Part shown: positions 29,301 through 41,100 of the stretch, piece by piece
Layout: each line of letters begins with the position of its first letter
Position numbering within the stretch: position 1 is the first letter of the stretch
Assembly (NCBI RefSeq): GCF_026535915.1
Contig: NZ_JAFNPF010000001.1
Span: 372,001-436,000 of the forward strand
DNA: 64,000 bases
From: Snodgrassella sp945267035
GTDB lineage: Bacteria > Pseudomonadota > Gammaproteobacteria > Burkholderiales > Neisseriaceae
Direction: 5' to 3'
Notes under the pieces: generated by a model
Databases searched by the model: none
Told to the model about the DNA's origin: nothing
The model's input: the letters and a program-made list of their open reading frames with translations, nothing else
Translations under genes and position numbers: made by a program

Positions 29301-29859
29301 TTGGCTTCCTGATTAAAAAAAATAAACAAAAAATAAGCATTGTATACAATTTATTAATAATCTAGCAATATTGTTTTATTACAACTTATATTTGTAATAT
29401 TTTATTATGTTATAACGGTTTTAAATGCTATTAAATTTCATATATTTAATATGGTGATGTTTTATTTTTATATTGATTGAGTAGTCCAAGATGACTTGTG
29501 CAATATTTAATCTGCGATCAGTTTAATGATTAAAATTTTATGCTGACTGTTCCAGCGACAATTCTAAGCGTTAATTTGAAAATTAATATTCTGAATATCA
29601 TTATTATTTTGTGATAAATTAAATGTAATTTATATTTTTGTTGGTTGCGGTTTAATCTTTTGTTTTAGGCACCAAATAAGAACAATTTTTAATCAAATTG
29701 GTTCCCTCAGCCAATAAAAAAAACAGTTTGAAATGATTCAAACTGTTTGTTGATGATTTAATCTGATAATAATAGAGAGTTATTGAATTAATCTTTTGAT
29801 ACTTGAATTAGAGATTAATGAATATTTCGTCTCTATTTTCCTAGCAAAATTGCTCAAAT
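29301..29859. other. spacer between AT3 and AT2
   Basis: This AT-rich spacer contains the AT2 upstream region and the AT3 terminator at 29721-29748. No gene is seen. Confidence 0.5.
29721..29748 (-). terminator. terminator of AT3
   Basis: AAACAGTTTGAA and TTCAAACTGTTT form a perfect 12-bp stem with a four-base loop. On the reverse strand the T-run continues (TTTTTATTGG). The stem is almost the same as that at 18511-18534. Confidence 0.85.
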
Positions 29860-32800
29860 TTACCAGTTCACTTTCAAGCCAATATTGCCACGGAAGCTTT
29901 GGTGTTTGCTGCTGCCAAAGTTATGTTCGTAGCGAACATCAGCATAAATATTACTTTGCTTGGCAACAGGGATCTGAACCCCTACACCCAATTCACCCCA
30001 TGTGCTGTTGGATTTCTCACGCACGCTGTCCCGACCAATGCTCACATGATTTGGATTGATGAAGTCATGCCAGATATTACCAATGGTGTAAATGGATGTG
30101 CTTTGCTCAGCCTGACCGTTAGCTTGGTAAGATAAAGCCAGTCCAACGCGGCCACGTAAAGCATCGGGATTATTCTGATCGATGTGGCGAATACCATCAT
30201 TGAAACTATCTAAGTTCAAGTATTGATACACCAATTGTGCCTGAGGCTCAATAGACCAGTTAGAATTGCGTATTGGAATAGAACGACCGACTTCAGCAGA
30301 CAAAGCCATACCCCATCCATCCTGACTGTCAGGGTTGTAACCGGTATTGGCAGTGTATTTATTGTGCAGATAAGATAGCTGACCAACTAAGTCAATATAG
30401 GTACCGTTAGCGGCATAGAAGGTATTGGTCAGACCTAAGCTGATGTTGTCGGATTTGCCTTTGCCGGTTTTTTTATCAGCAATAATCAACCCGTTTTTGG
30501 CATGGTATTGATCAGAGAAATCGGTATTGGCTCTGCTGTAGGAGAGATAACCGCCAAGAAGGTTAATGCCGTTGTTGGCGGTTTGACTGTTCCAGAAGTC
30601 ATGTCCAATTTGCAGACCGTAGATATCGGTATCCAGATTGAGGCGAGTTTTACCGTCTTGTTTCTGATGTTTGCCAAAGGTACGAGCCCAAGTACGACCT
30701 TTACCGTCTTCAACAAAAGTATTACCGCGGCGTTCACGCAAAGTGGCTAAGCTGGCAAATCCCTGTTCCAGATTAACGCGAGGCATAAGGGTATAGCCGG
30801 CTACAGCATCGGCATAAATAAGCGTGCCTTTATTGTTGCCAGAATTTTCGCCACCAGTGCCGTTACCTGTGCCAGTGCCGTTACCTGTGCCAGTGCCGTT
30901 ACCTGTGCCAGTGCCGTTACCTGTGCCAGTGCCGTTACCTGTGCCAGTGCCATTACCACCGCCAGTGCCGTTACCTGTGCCAGTGCCATTACCACCGCCA
31001 GTGCCATTACCACCACCAGTGCCATTACCACCACCAGTGCCATTACCACCACCAGTGCCGTTACCACCGCCAGTGCCATTACCACCACCAGTGCCATTAC
31101 CACCGCCAGTGCCATTACCACCACCAGTGCCGTTACCACCACCAGTGCCATTACCACCACCAGTGCCATTACCACCGCCAGTGCCGTTCCCATTACCGCC
31201 ACCATTGTTTGATGCGGTCATTGACCAATAATACTCATCTACTCCTGTTGCGGTCGTTCGTTTTGCTAATTGAACCGCGGCGACTCCAGTGGTTTGAGCT
31301 GTTCCAGTAAAGGCATTAACGCCTCCTCCTTGAGCTACGGTTACAACGGGAATAGTGTTAATCACTTTGTTCACCCGTTGTATATTGCCATCAATGATAT
31401 TTTCAGCGCCATTAGCTGAAACGGGAATGATGGTGGTAGAGCCTGTTGCCGTACCGGCAATCTTCAATACATCAGAATTGGAATGGGTGCCGGTTTCATC
31501 ACCAGGAGCATTCCATACAGTATGCATTTTTATCGAGCCATTACCAGCGTAATCACCGGTAATATTTAGCTCAAAAAATGGGTCATTACTGCGAGTAGTG
31601 GCTAATGGGTGTTTGAATACAATGGTGCCAGCATTGGTTACGTTGGTGAGCTTTGATTCTGCAGTGATTTCCCAGGTACCTGTATTATTCAGATCAATGA
31701 CACCTCCACCAGAATCAATCATGCCAGACAGTACAGCACCGGTATTGTTGGAAACGTTGATCTTGCCGGTAGTGGTGTTTTGAAATAGGTACTGACGAGC
31801 GATGAGTTGGCCATTATTCTCAACATTTAGAGTACCTGTACCATCATGCTTAATAATGTTTTCAATCTCGCCACTAGGATTGTTGCTACTCAGATCTATG
31901 TTACCTGAACTTGTCGTTGAAAAATCTGCAGTTTGGCCTGAAACCACTGTGCTGTGTATTAACGTTGAGTCTTGAGATTTTGATACCTTAATACTATCGG
32001 AAACAACGAGTTTACCGCCTGCTAATTCAATCGTGTTGCGAGTGCTATTATCATTGGCATCAAATGAATTTTTGGTAATTTCAGTTTTATTCAAATGCAG
32101 TAAGCCACCTGTCATGTATATGGCTTTGCCTTCATCGGTGGTGATGTTTAATATTTTGGATGAGTTATCTGCTGCAGTAATGGTGCCATCTGATAGCGTT
32201 ATACCATTACCTGAACCTCTGGCTGTTAAATAATTATTCTTAGCCAAAGCAATATAACCACCACGCATTTTAATTACATCACCTATACCGTATTTGTTCA
32301 ATCCGGTAGAGCTATAAGTTGATGCATTTAAATTTGAACCTTTAAATTGAATTTTAGATTCAGCCGATGGATTTGATTGATCAACAAAAATGGCAGAGGA
32401 TGAGGCATTTGATTCATCAAAGCCTGGTTGACCTGCATCTTTGCCGCTTCCGGAAGTGATGATGTTAGCATCGCCGTTAACAGTCAGCTCTCCGCCTTTA
32501 ATAATCATATTATTATGCCAACCGTCAGCAATTGATGTTAGATTCCCATTAGAAGTGATGGAGCCACCATTCTGTGTTTGAATAAGACCAATGCCATCTC
32601 GGGAATTGATTTCAATTCCTTTATCAAAAAGAATGGTGCCTGCATTATTTTTCAGACCTACATACTGGGAATCTATTCTGACTAAATCTTTAAAAATCAG
32701 ATTACCGCCTTTATGAGTTGAAAGGCTTTGAGTTTCCTCGCCATTGCGAATACCATCGCCATTAGATGTAATGGTGGTGATGCCTTCAACAATCATAGTA

Positions 32801-33393
32801 CTGTTATTGGCTTCAGCATTCCAAACTCTAATTGGGGCGCCTTTTCCCCAATTTGCATCATGATTGTCAGTTTGAGTAATGTCAAGATTGCCTTTAATAA
32901 TCAGTTTGCTGTTATCTCCGAGTAGTATCCCACTAGGAAATACATCTGGTCTGGTTGCATTTAAATCCGCATCAGTATTAATAGTCAGGTTGCCATCAAT
33001 GTTTACAGTTGCTAGTGCTTTTGTCGGATCATCAGGTGAGCCAACAATCATGGCGGTGTGTGAACCGGTGTTGGTAATTTTTAGATCCCCAGAATGGTTA
33101 ACTGTGGCTCCGGTATTAACCACAATTACGTCATCATCAAACAGTTGATTGTTATTTGGATCGGTATTGGTAGCATGGTCTGGAAAAAAATTGTCGCATG
33201 TGCTGTCTACGTTTGCCACAATTCCTCGACCTGGAGAATTGACGCAATATGCCATGGCAAGAGAAGGGATACTCGATAACGCAGCAACAACTGCCAGTTT
33301 TACACTTTTGGCTTTCCCTTTTTTAACTAGTTCTGATACTACAACCCATTGTCGTTTGACTGAGCTCCACATGATTTTGTGAATTCGATTCAT
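29860..33393 (-). CDS. AT3: ESPR autotransporter, 1177 aa, (GGNGTG)n linker
   Basis: The ESPR signal spans residues 1-48 (MNRIHKIMWSSVKRQWVVVS, cleavage at LAMA). Cys residues at 50 and 66 follow. The passenger runs to about residue 600 and has fewer rungs than AT2 or AT4. It includes GDVIKMRGGYIALAKNNYL and GNGITLSDG segments. The pre-barrel module (SIKMHTVWNAPGD to INTIPVVTV) leads to a linker of about 120 residues made of roughly twenty GGNGTG or GTGNGT units. The 320-residue barrel is at 858-1177, ends KVNW and lacks the CxxC pair. It is close to those of AT7, AT8, AT9 and AT10. The gene has its own terminator. Adhesion is likely; the ligand is unknown. Confidence 0.93.
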   Translation of the reverse strand: MNRIHKIMWSSVKRQWVVVSELVKKGKAKSVKLAVVAALSSIPSLAMAYCVNSPGRGIVANVDSTCDNFFPDHATNTDPNNNQLFDDDVIVVNTGATVNHSGDLKITNTGSHTAMIVGSPDDPTKALATVNIDGNLTINTDADLNATRPDVFPSGILLGDNSKLIIKGNLDITQTDNHDANWGKGAPIRVWNAEANNSTMIVEGITTITSNGDGIRNGEETQSLSTHKGGNLIFKDLVRIDSQYVGLKNNAGTILFDKGIEINSRDGIGLIQTQNGGSITSNGNLTSIADGWHNNMIIKGGELTVNGDANIITSGSGKDAGQPGFDESNASSSAIFVDQSNPSAESKIQFKGSNLNASTYSSTGLNKYGIGDVIKMRGGYIALAKNNYLTARGSGNGITLSDGTITAADNSSKILNITTDEGKAIYMTGGLLHLNKTEITKNSFDANDNSTRNTIELAGGKLVVSDSIKVSKSQDSTLIHSTVVSGQTADFSTTSSGNIDLSSNNPSGEIENIIKHDGTGTLNVENNGQLIARQYLFQNTTTGKINVSNNTGAVLSGMIDSGGGVIDLNNTGTWEITAESKLTNVTNAGTIVFKHPLATTRSNDPFFELNITGDYAGNGSIKMHTVWNAPGDETGTHSNSDVLKIAGTATGSTTIIPVSANGAENIIDGNIQRVNKVINTIPVVTVAQGGGVNAFTGTAQTTGVAAVQLAKRTTATGVDEYYWSMTASNNGGGNGNGTGGGNGTGGGNGTGGGNGTGGGNGTGGGNGTGGGNGTGGGNGTGGGNGTGGGNGTGGGNGTGGGNGTGTGNGTGGGNGTGTGNGTGTGNGTGTGNGTGTGNGTGTGNGTGGENSGNNKGTLIYADAVAGYTLMPRVNLEQGFASLATLRERRGNTFVEDGKGRTWARTFGKHQKQDGKTRLNLDTDIYGLQIGHDFWNSQTANNGINLLGGYLSYSRANTDFSDQYHAKNGLIIADKKTGKGKSDNISLGLTNTFYAANGTYIDLVGQLSYLHNKYTANTGYNPDSQDGWGMALSAEVGRSIPIRNSNWSIEPQAQLVYQYLNLDSFNDGIRHIDQNNPDALRGRVGLALSYQANGQAEQSTSIYTIGNIWHDFINPNHVSIGRDSVREKSNSTWGELGVGVQIPVAKQSNIYADVRYEHNFGSSKHQSFRGNIGLKVNW
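30843..31208 (-). repeat. 18-bp repeat array encoding the AT3 (GGNGTG)n linker
   Basis: About twenty in-frame units of the type CCAGTGCCATTACCACCG (forward strand) code GGNGTG. Toward the barrel side the units change to a GTGNGT type (TTACCTGTGCCAGTGCCG). The same unit, in fewer copies, forms the linkers of AT8 and AT9. Confidence 0.9.
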
Positions 33394-33592
33394 TGGTTAT
33401 CCGATATTAAGTAAAATATAAAAAAATATACAACAGACCGCAAATTGTATACATTATCTAATAAATATTACAATTATGTTTTCCTATGGTTAACTTTGTA
33501 ATAATTAATTATCTTGTGTTTAAATGAAATTATTTAAAAAAATCATTTATCTACAATTGAACGACATACGAAAAGCTGAGAAAAGGTTTTAT

Positions 33593-33642
33593 TGCCATTT
33601 ATATTCTGAAAAGTGTTTTTAAACTTTAGAATATAAATGGCA
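33593..33642 (-). terminator. long hairpin after AT4
   Basis: TGCCATTTATATTCT and AGAATATAAATGGCA form a perfect 15-bp stem, with further partial pairing inside. It is only 15 bp beyond the AT4 stop. The following T-run on the reverse strand is weak. Confidence 0.6.
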
Positions 33643-33657
33643 GTGTTATTTGAATAA

Positions 33658-36600
33658 TCACCAGTTCACTTTGAAGCCAATGTTGCCACGGAAACTTTGG
33701 TGTTTACTGCTGCCAAAGTTATGTTCGTAGCGTACATCACCATACAGCTGACTATGGCGTGCCAACGGCAGTTGTAGTCCAACGCCGATTTCACCCCATG
33801 TGGTATTGAATTTTTCACGGATGCTGTCCCGACCAATGCTCACATGGCTTGGGTTGATAAAGTCATGCCAGATGTTGCCGACTGTATAGAATGAGGCAGT
33901 CTTTCCAGCTTGACCGGCGGCGTTATATTCCAGCCTTAAACCAATTCGTCCACGTAATGCATCCTGATTGTTTTGATCAACATGGCGAACACCATCGTGA
34001 AAAGAATCTAAATCCACCAATTGGTAAACCAATTGTGCCTGAGGCGTTACAGACCAGTTAGATTGGCGTAAGGGCAGGGTACGACCGACTTCGGCAGATA
34101 CAGCCGCACCCCAGCCGTCCTGACTGTCAGGATTTTTACCGGTATTGGCGGTGTATTTATTGTGCAGATAAGATAACTGACCAACCAGATCCAGATAAGA
34201 GCCATTGTAACCATAGTAAGTATTGGTTAGCCCCAAACTAATGCTGTCGGATTTGCCTTTACCGGTTTTTTTATCCGAGATAATCAAACCATTTCTGGCA
34301 TGGTATTGATCGGAAAAATCGGTAGCAGCATGGCTGTAAGCAAGGTAGACCCCGAGCATATTTAAGCCGTTGTTGGCCGTTTGCTTAACCCAGAAGTCAT
34401 GTCCGATTTGCAGACCGTAGATATCGGTATCCAGATTAAGGCGTAGCTTACCATTTTGTTTCTGATGTTTGCCGAAAGCGCGAGCCCAAGTGTGGCGATT
34501 GTCAGAAGTAAAGCATTCAAAGCAGGTCACGTTGCCCCGACGTTCGCGCAGCGTGCCCAAACTGGCGAAGCCTTGTTCGAGGTTAACGCGAGGCATAACG
34601 GTATAGCCAGCTACAGCATCAGCATAAATGAGTGTGCCTTTATTTTTACCAGATTTTCCTTCATCTGTACTGCCACCATCACCATCATCATCATTAGAAG
34701 CCGTTATAGACCAAAAATACTCGTCTGCGCCTGCGATAGTGCGTTTTGCTAACTGAATATCGGCGACGCCGGTGGTATATGCTGTACCGATAAAGGCTCT
34801 ATCAGCACCAGAGTGCCCAACTTTAACCACAGGAATAGTATTTATTTGTGTCTTAAGCTGTTGAACATTGCCATCAATTTTGTTCTCTGTGCCGTCTGCA
34901 GCAACTGGAATAACCGTGGTTTGTCCTGTGGCAGTACCTTGAATGATGAATTGATCAGAATATGAATGGGCACCATTAATATCACCAGGATGATTCCATA
35001 CAGTGTGCATTTTTAAAGTGGCATTATTCCTGCCAATATAATCTCCTTTAACTTCAATTTTATTAAAATCATTGCTTCCGCGGGTAACGGCTGGATTATG
35101 CTTGAATACAATGCTGCCTTTATTGGTTAGGTTGTTCAGCTTTGAATCACCCATATTTTCCCAGATGGCACTATTGGTCAAATTAATGGTGCCGTTTGCA
35201 GCATTGATAAGACCAGTCAGACTGCCAGAATTGTTCACTTCAATCGTACCGTCAGCCGTATTGGTCAATAAAGCACCACCGACAGAAGAAAGGGTACCTG
35301 TATTGTTAATGTTGAAGGTACCATTTCCACCATGGCTAAACATGCCAGCGGGCGCAGTATGTGTCTTTAATTCGCCGTGGTTATTAAAGGTTGAGATTTG
35401 TCCGTTTGAGGTACTGCTATACACTTGCGCCCGATCGCTAGGACTATTGATCGTTATTTTGCCATTATTGGTTATTGTTCCACCTTTGAATTCAATAGCA
35501 TGATTAGCTTGTGTGGTGATGTTGGTCTGGGTATTCAAAGTAAGTAGACCATCGTGTATGGTGATACCGGTGCCATTACCTTGAGCTTGGAGTTGGGTGT
35601 TTGTAGCTGTGGTGAATTGACCCCCAAGCATATTGATGACATTACCGCTACCTTCGGTGGAGGCATTAAGCGTTGTCAGTGTATTTATTTGTCCACCACG
35701 GAAATTAATGCCATGGCCATCTTTGGTCTTAATGGTGGTTTGGTTACTGAGATTGATCGTACCGTTATAGATATCAATACCATGACCAGTACCTGTAGCG
35801 TTTAGAGCGGTATTTTTAGCAACAGTGAGTGTACCATTGTGCATAGTGATCACGTTACCGGTGCCAGTTGTCGTCGCAGTCAAAGTGTCTGCACTGTTAT
35901 TTTGATTGATGCTACCCCCATTCATCTGGATCGCATCTCCCTGAATGCTATTGATCTCAGTAAGGTTTTTGAGGTTAAGCTGACCGCCACTGATCAGGAT
36001 GCCATGACCACGACCGGTAGCATTTAATGTGGTTGATTGAGCTAAGGTAGCGGTGCCCCCATCCATTTGAATCACATGGCCACTGTCGGTTGTGGTGGCA
36101 GTTAACACATTGCTATTCGAATTGGCTTTTATTTCACCATCTTTAATGAAAATAGCATTACCTTGTTTTGTTGTAATCGTTGTATTCTCATTAAGATTGA
36201 GCTCACCGTTATTCATCAGGATGCCATTGCCAGCCCCGTTAGCCGTCAGCTCTGTCTGTTTAGTCAAATTAATTAGACCATTATCCATTCTGATAACGTT
36301 GCCGAGACCGTCGGTTGTGGCAATTAAAGTTTCGCTATTGGGAGTAGCGTTCAGCTGACCATCAATAAGTAAAATCGCATTTCCCTGTGCTGTGTTTATC
36401 TTCGTATTCTTATTGAGGTTGATAATCCCATTACGATCATTTATTTTAATGCCATTTCCGACGCCAGTAGCAGTTAGCTCTGTATTGGTAGCCAGATTGA
36501 TGGTCCCTTTTTTTACTCTGATAACTGTACCATAGTGTCCAGGGTCGCCTTGACGAGAATCTGGATGAGCAGGATCAGTAATAATGGTACCACTTGGGGT

Positions 36601-37689
36601 CTGCGGGTTTGAGGAATCAGTATAGTTATTACTAGTTGTGGCCGTTAACTCTCTTCCAAAGGTGATTTCACCACCATATATATAAATGGCTGTCGATGAT
36701 TCCCAATCATTGTGGCCCTTGCCTGTGGTGGTAATGGTGGCTTTACCATCAATTTTAACGGTGCCGGCATCAATATTCAGTGCATTATTTAGATCATGGG
36801 TGATCAGAGTCAGATCTTCCCGTGCATGGATTGTTCCGCCGTTGGTTGATTGAAATATACCCATTCCTTTTTCAGATTCAATGTGAGCTGTTTTGTGGAA
36901 CGTTATTTCTCCTGCATTGTTTTGTATGCCGTCATGAGTGGTGTTAATGTTAACAAAATCATCAAAAGTTAAGATTCCACCTTTATGTATAAGAAGGTTA
37001 TACTCTCTATGACCATTGCTGATACCATGTCCATTAGATTTAATGGTTGTTTCGCCTTTTACATGTATTGAACTGGTATTGGGATCGCGGTTCCAAATAC
37101 GGATCGCCGCTCCAGGTAAAAATTGAGTATTTGCAGGTTGAGCGCCGTCATAGTAATGGTCTATATGGTTAACATTTAGATTATTTTCCACTGTTAATTG
37201 ACCATAATCACTCATTAATATACCACTTGGTCGCACCCCCATTCTGGATGTATCACTGTTGGCTTGAGCATCAGTATCGATGTTCAGCGTACCATCAACT
37301 TTGACTGTGCCGCCGAGAGTAGGAGAACTTGGAAAATCTACAGGTGTACTTATTTGCAAGGCATGATTTTGCCCTTTACTTTTTAAAGTAATATCTCCAT
37401 TAATTATGGCGTTTCCTTGATTGTCAACAGTGGCCACATTATGGCTGGCATTATTCACTTCTTCATAAGTGTCTGATGGGATGTAACAAGCTGACCCATT
37501 TCCACTGACTATGATTTGGTCAGAATTTATTTGACAAGTAGTTGCTGCCATTGAATAGCTTGATATCGTGGTTAGCGTAGCAAGTGTGATTAATTTTATG
37601 CTTTTGTTTTTTCCTCTGCTGGCAAGTTCGGAAGTGACAATCCATTGTCTTTTGACAGCATTCCAGATTATTTTATATATTTTATTCAT
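33658..37689 (-). CDS. AT4: ESPR autotransporter, 1343 aa, short acidic linker, CxxC barrel
   Basis: The ESPR signal spans residues 1-48 (MNKIYKIIWNAVKRQWIVTS, cleavage near YSMA). A Cys pair follows in TCQINSDQ and SACYIPSD. The passenger, to about residue 850, is a very regular series of rungs. GHGI, GNGI or GNVI turns alternate with TLNATG or TTIKTK strands about every 25 residues. The pre-barrel module (LKMHTVWNHPGD to INTIPVVKV) is followed by a short Asp/Gly/Ser linker (DDDGDGGSTDEGKSG). The 324-residue barrel (1020-1343) has CFEC after RERRGNVT and ends KVNW. It is very close to the barrels of AT5 and AT6. A GGGGAAA site lies upstream of the ATG. Probably an adhesin. Confidence 0.93.
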   Translation of the reverse strand: MNKIYKIIWNAVKRQWIVTSELASRGKNKSIKLITLATLTTISSYSMAATTCQINSDQIIVSGNGSACYIPSDTYEEVNNASHNVATVDNQGNAIINGDITLKSKGQNHALQISTPVDFPSSPTLGGTVKVDGTLNIDTDAQANSDTSRMGVRPSGILMSDYGQLTVENNLNVNHIDHYYDGAQPANTQFLPGAAIRIWNRDPNTSSIHVKGETTIKSNGHGISNGHREYNLLIHKGGILTFDDFVNINTTHDGIQNNAGEITFHKTAHIESEKGMGIFQSTNGGTIHAREDLTLITHDLNNALNIDAGTVKIDGKATITTTGKGHNDWESSTAIYIYGGEITFGRELTATTSNNYTDSSNPQTPSGTIITDPAHPDSRQGDPGHYGTVIRVKKGTINLATNTELTATGVGNGIKINDRNGIINLNKNTKINTAQGNAILLIDGQLNATPNSETLIATTDGLGNVIRMDNGLINLTKQTELTANGAGNGILMNNGELNLNENTTITTKQGNAIFIKDGEIKANSNSNVLTATTTDSGHVIQMDGGTATLAQSTTLNATGRGHGILISGGQLNLKNLTEINSIQGDAIQMNGGSINQNNSADTLTATTTGTGNVITMHNGTLTVAKNTALNATGTGHGIDIYNGTINLSNQTTIKTKDGHGINFRGGQINTLTTLNASTEGSGNVINMLGGQFTTATNTQLQAQGNGTGITIHDGLLTLNTQTNITTQANHAIEFKGGTITNNGKITINSPSDRAQVYSSTSNGQISTFNNHGELKTHTAPAGMFSHGGNGTFNINNTGTLSSVGGALLTNTADGTIEVNNSGSLTGLINAANGTINLTNSAIWENMGDSKLNNLTNKGSIVFKHNPAVTRGSNDFNKIEVKGDYIGRNNATLKMHTVWNHPGDINGAHSYSDQFIIQGTATGQTTVIPVAADGTENKIDGNVQQLKTQINTIPVVKVGHSGADRAFIGTAYTTGVADIQLAKRTIAGADEYFWSITASNDDDGDGGSTDEGKSGKNKGTLIYADAVAGYTVMPRVNLEQGFASLGTLRERRGNVTCFECFTSDNRHTWARAFGKHQKQNGKLRLNLDTDIYGLQIGHDFWVKQTANNGLNMLGVYLAYSHAATDFSDQYHARNGLIISDKKTGKGKSDSISLGLTNTYYGYNGSYLDLVGQLSYLHNKYTANTGKNPDSQDGWGAAVSAEVGRTLPLRQSNWSVTPQAQLVYQLVDLDSFHDGVRHVDQNNQDALRGRIGLRLEYNAAGQAGKTASFYTVGNIWHDFINPSHVSIGRDSIREKFNTTWGEIGVGLQLPLARHSQLYGDVRYEHNFGSSKHQSFRGNIGFKVNW

Positions 37690-38146
37690 GCCCGTTTCCC
37701 CAAGTTATATACGCGAGATAGCAAAATATTTTTCTGTATTTAACTAATTTTAATAAAAAAACTTAACCATTATTTTCGATAAAACGCTTAAGTTTAAATT
37801 TAATTTATATATAAATCAATTGGGGTAATATGTTTATAGATTAATTTGCAATTATATGCTTAAAGTGAAATTGATAATGAATTTTTAAGTTACGTTTATT
37901 TATTTTGAATTACTTTTTATAATTATTTATTTTAAATATGTAGGCATTTTAATTACATTTTAATTATCTTTTATGCTTTTATAAAATATTGTAATTATTG
38001 TATTTACACTGTGATAAATTAGATATTTTAATTTAAATTCAATAAATTGGAGTAAATTCACATAGGTTCGTTTGTCCAAACAATCTAGCGTAACCATGGC
38101 TATAAATCAGAAATTTATAACCGTGGTTACGGCAGTAAGCAAAATC
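37690..38146. other. spacer between AT5 and AT4
   Basis: Very AT-rich. It holds the AT4 upstream region and the AT5 hairpin at 38090-38130. No gene is seen. Confidence 0.5.
38090..38130 (-). terminator. hairpin after AT5
   Basis: GTAACCATGGCTATAAAT pairs with ATTTATAACCGTGGTTAC over 18 positions with two wobble-type mismatches and a five-base loop. It is 17 bp beyond the AT5 stop. The flanking sequence GGTTACGGCAGTAAGCAAA is shared with the AT6 3' flank. Confidence 0.65.
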
Positions 38147-41100
38147 CTACCAGTTCACTTTTAAGCCAATGTTGCCGCGGAAACTTTGGTGTTTACTGCT
38201 GCCAAAGTTATGTTCGTAGCGTACATCACCATATAGCTGACTATTACGTGCCAACGGTAGTTGTAGTCCAACGCCGATTTCACCCCATGTGGTGTTGAAT
38301 TTTTCACGGATGCTGTCCCGACCAATGCTCACATGGCTTGGGTTGATAAAGTCATGCCAGATGTTGCCGACTGTATAGAATGAGGCAGCCTGCCCAGCTT
38401 GACCGGCCGCGTTATATTCCAGCCTTAAACCAACTCGCCCACGTAATGCATCCTGATTGTTTTGATCAACATGGCGAATGCCATCGTTAAAAGAATCTAA
38501 ATCCACCAACTGGTAAACCAATTGTGCTTGAGGCGTTACAGACCAGTTAGATTGGCGCAAGGGCAGGGTACGACCCACTTCGGCGGATACAGCCACACCC
38601 CAGCCGTCCTGACTGTCAGGATTTTTACCGCTACGAGCAGAGTATTTATTGTGCAGATAAGATAACTGACCAACCAGATCCAGATAAGAGCCATTAGCAC
38701 CATAGTAGGTATTGGTTAGCCCCAAACTAATGCTGTCGGATTTGCCTTCACCGGTTTTTTTATCAGCGATAATCAGACCATTTCTGGCGCGGTATTGATC
38801 GGAAAAATCGGTAGCAGCATGGCTGTAGGCAAGGTAGGCCCCGAGCATATTTAAGCCGTTGTTGGCCGTTTGTTTAGCCCAAAAGTCATGTCCGATTTGC
38901 AGACCGTAGATATCGGTGTCCAGATTAAGGCGTAGCTTACCATCTTGTTTCTGATGTTTGCCGAAGGCGCGAGCCCAGGTGTGGCGATTGCCGGAAATAG
39001 AGCAATCAGCGCAGGTCATGTTGCCCCGACGTTCGCGCAGCGTGCCCAAGCTGGCAAAGCCCTGTTCGAGATTAACGCGAGGCATCAGGGTATAGCCGGC
39101 TACAGCATCGGCATAAATAAGCGTGCCTTTATTTTTACCAGAATTTCCTCCGCCGGTGCCACCACCAGAACCACCACCATCAGTGCCGCCATCCGTGCCA
39201 CCACCAGAACCACCACCATCATCATTAGAAGCCGTTATAGACCAAAAATACTCGTCTGCGCCTGCGGTAGTGCGTTTTGCTAACTGAACCTCGGCGACGC
39301 CGGTGGTATGTGCTGTACCGATAAAGGCCCTATCAGTGCCACTGTGCCCAACTTTAACCACAGGAATAGTATTTATTTGTGTCTTAAGCTGTTGAACATC
39401 GCCATCAATTTTGTTCTCTGTGCCGTCTGCAGCAACTGGAATAACCGTGGTTTGTCCTGAGGCAGTACCTTGAATGATGAATTGATCAGAATATGAATTA
39501 GTACCATCGATATCGCCGGGATGATTCCATACAGTGTGCATTTTTAAAGTGGCATTATTCCTGCCAATATAATCTCCTTTAACTTCGATGGTATCGAAAT
39601 TATTGCTAGCGCGGGTAACGGCTGGATGATGCTTGAATTCGATGATTCCTTCATTGGTGAGGTTGTTCAGAATTGACTTACCAGTATTTTCCCATCTACC
39701 TATATAACTCCCATAATTTAGGTTCTCCAGATTGATAATGCCGTTACCTGCATCAATCTGACCGGATATTACCCCACCTTCATTTAAAGCTATGATCGAT
39801 CCGTTGCTGGTATTGGCTAATGCTTTACCTTTGGTTGTTATCAGATTACCAGAGTTATACACATCCAGTGTACCGCTGCCTTCATGATTAATAATATCAG
39901 TCATATCAGATAGATTACTGATATTTAAACTACCGGTATTGATAAACTCTGCGGTTTGATTACTGACAACTGTGCTGTGGATGGCGGCGGTATCTGCAGA
40001 AGATTGCTCGAATTGTAGATAACCATGCGTGGAAAAGCGCCCACCTGCCAGTTCGATAGCCTGTCCAGAATCCACTTTAGAAATGGTCGTATTTTTGATA
40101 CTTAGATCGCCACCTTTAACAAATATCGCCTTGCCTTTGTTTACCTTAATATCCAAACTATTCACATTGTTACTGGTCACTTCTCCATCGGTCATAAAAA
40201 TGCCATGTCCATTGTTTTCAGCGGTTAAGGTATTTTTTTGGGCGAGGTGAATAGTACCCCCTTCTAATTGAAACACATCACCATTTCCAAATAGATTAAT
40301 AGCAGTTGATGTACCGTTTGTAGTCGCTATCAACTCCTCTCCAAATGTAATTTCTCCATCAGTGATAAACACGGCTGAAGAAGTTACACCATGAGTAGTT
40401 CCAGATCCTTCAGTGGAAATGGTGGTCTTTTTTTGGGCGTCTATTTTCCCTCCATATATATCGATGGCATTATGTACTCCGCGTGAGGTAAGGGTAAGAT
40501 CCTTTTCTGCAAGAATTTTTCCATTTGCATGTGTCTGAACAATTGATATGCCATCTGCTGCAAAAATATTTGTATCATCTTTGAACGTTACTTTACCGGC
40601 ATTATTTTTTAACCCTACAAACACTACATCAATATCTACTTTTTTATTAAATGTCAGATTTCCACCTTTCATTTGCGAAAGAGTGTTATGTTCCTCGCCA
40701 TTGCGAATGCCATCGCCATTGGATTTCAGGCGGGTTTCACCTTCTACTATTAAAGAACTGTTACCAGCAATTTTATTCCAGACGCGAATCGGTGCACCAG
40801 AAGCATATTTTTTTCCTACCCCACCTCCTTCTTCATTTTCCATATGAACAATGTTTACATTTCCCTTAATGGTAACTTGACTGAGATCGCCAATTAAAAG
40901 ACCCGAGGGACGTGCATTTGTCCTGTTGTCATCAACATTTATTCTGGCATCAGAATCAATATTTAAATCCCCGTTGATGGTCAGCTGCCCTCCATCACGG
41001 TTTGAGTATGGGGTGCCAACGACAATGGCGTGATATTGACCAGTGTTTTTGACTTGGAGATTACCATTGACTACGGCGATACCTTTATCTTTGACGGTGA

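Noticed and set aside
30801..31231. Forward and alternative reverse frames over the AT3 linker (Pro/Val and Ala/Leu/Val repeats)
   Set aside because: Same cause: an 18-bp repeat with no stops. The (GGNGTG)n frame is continuous with the passenger and barrel.
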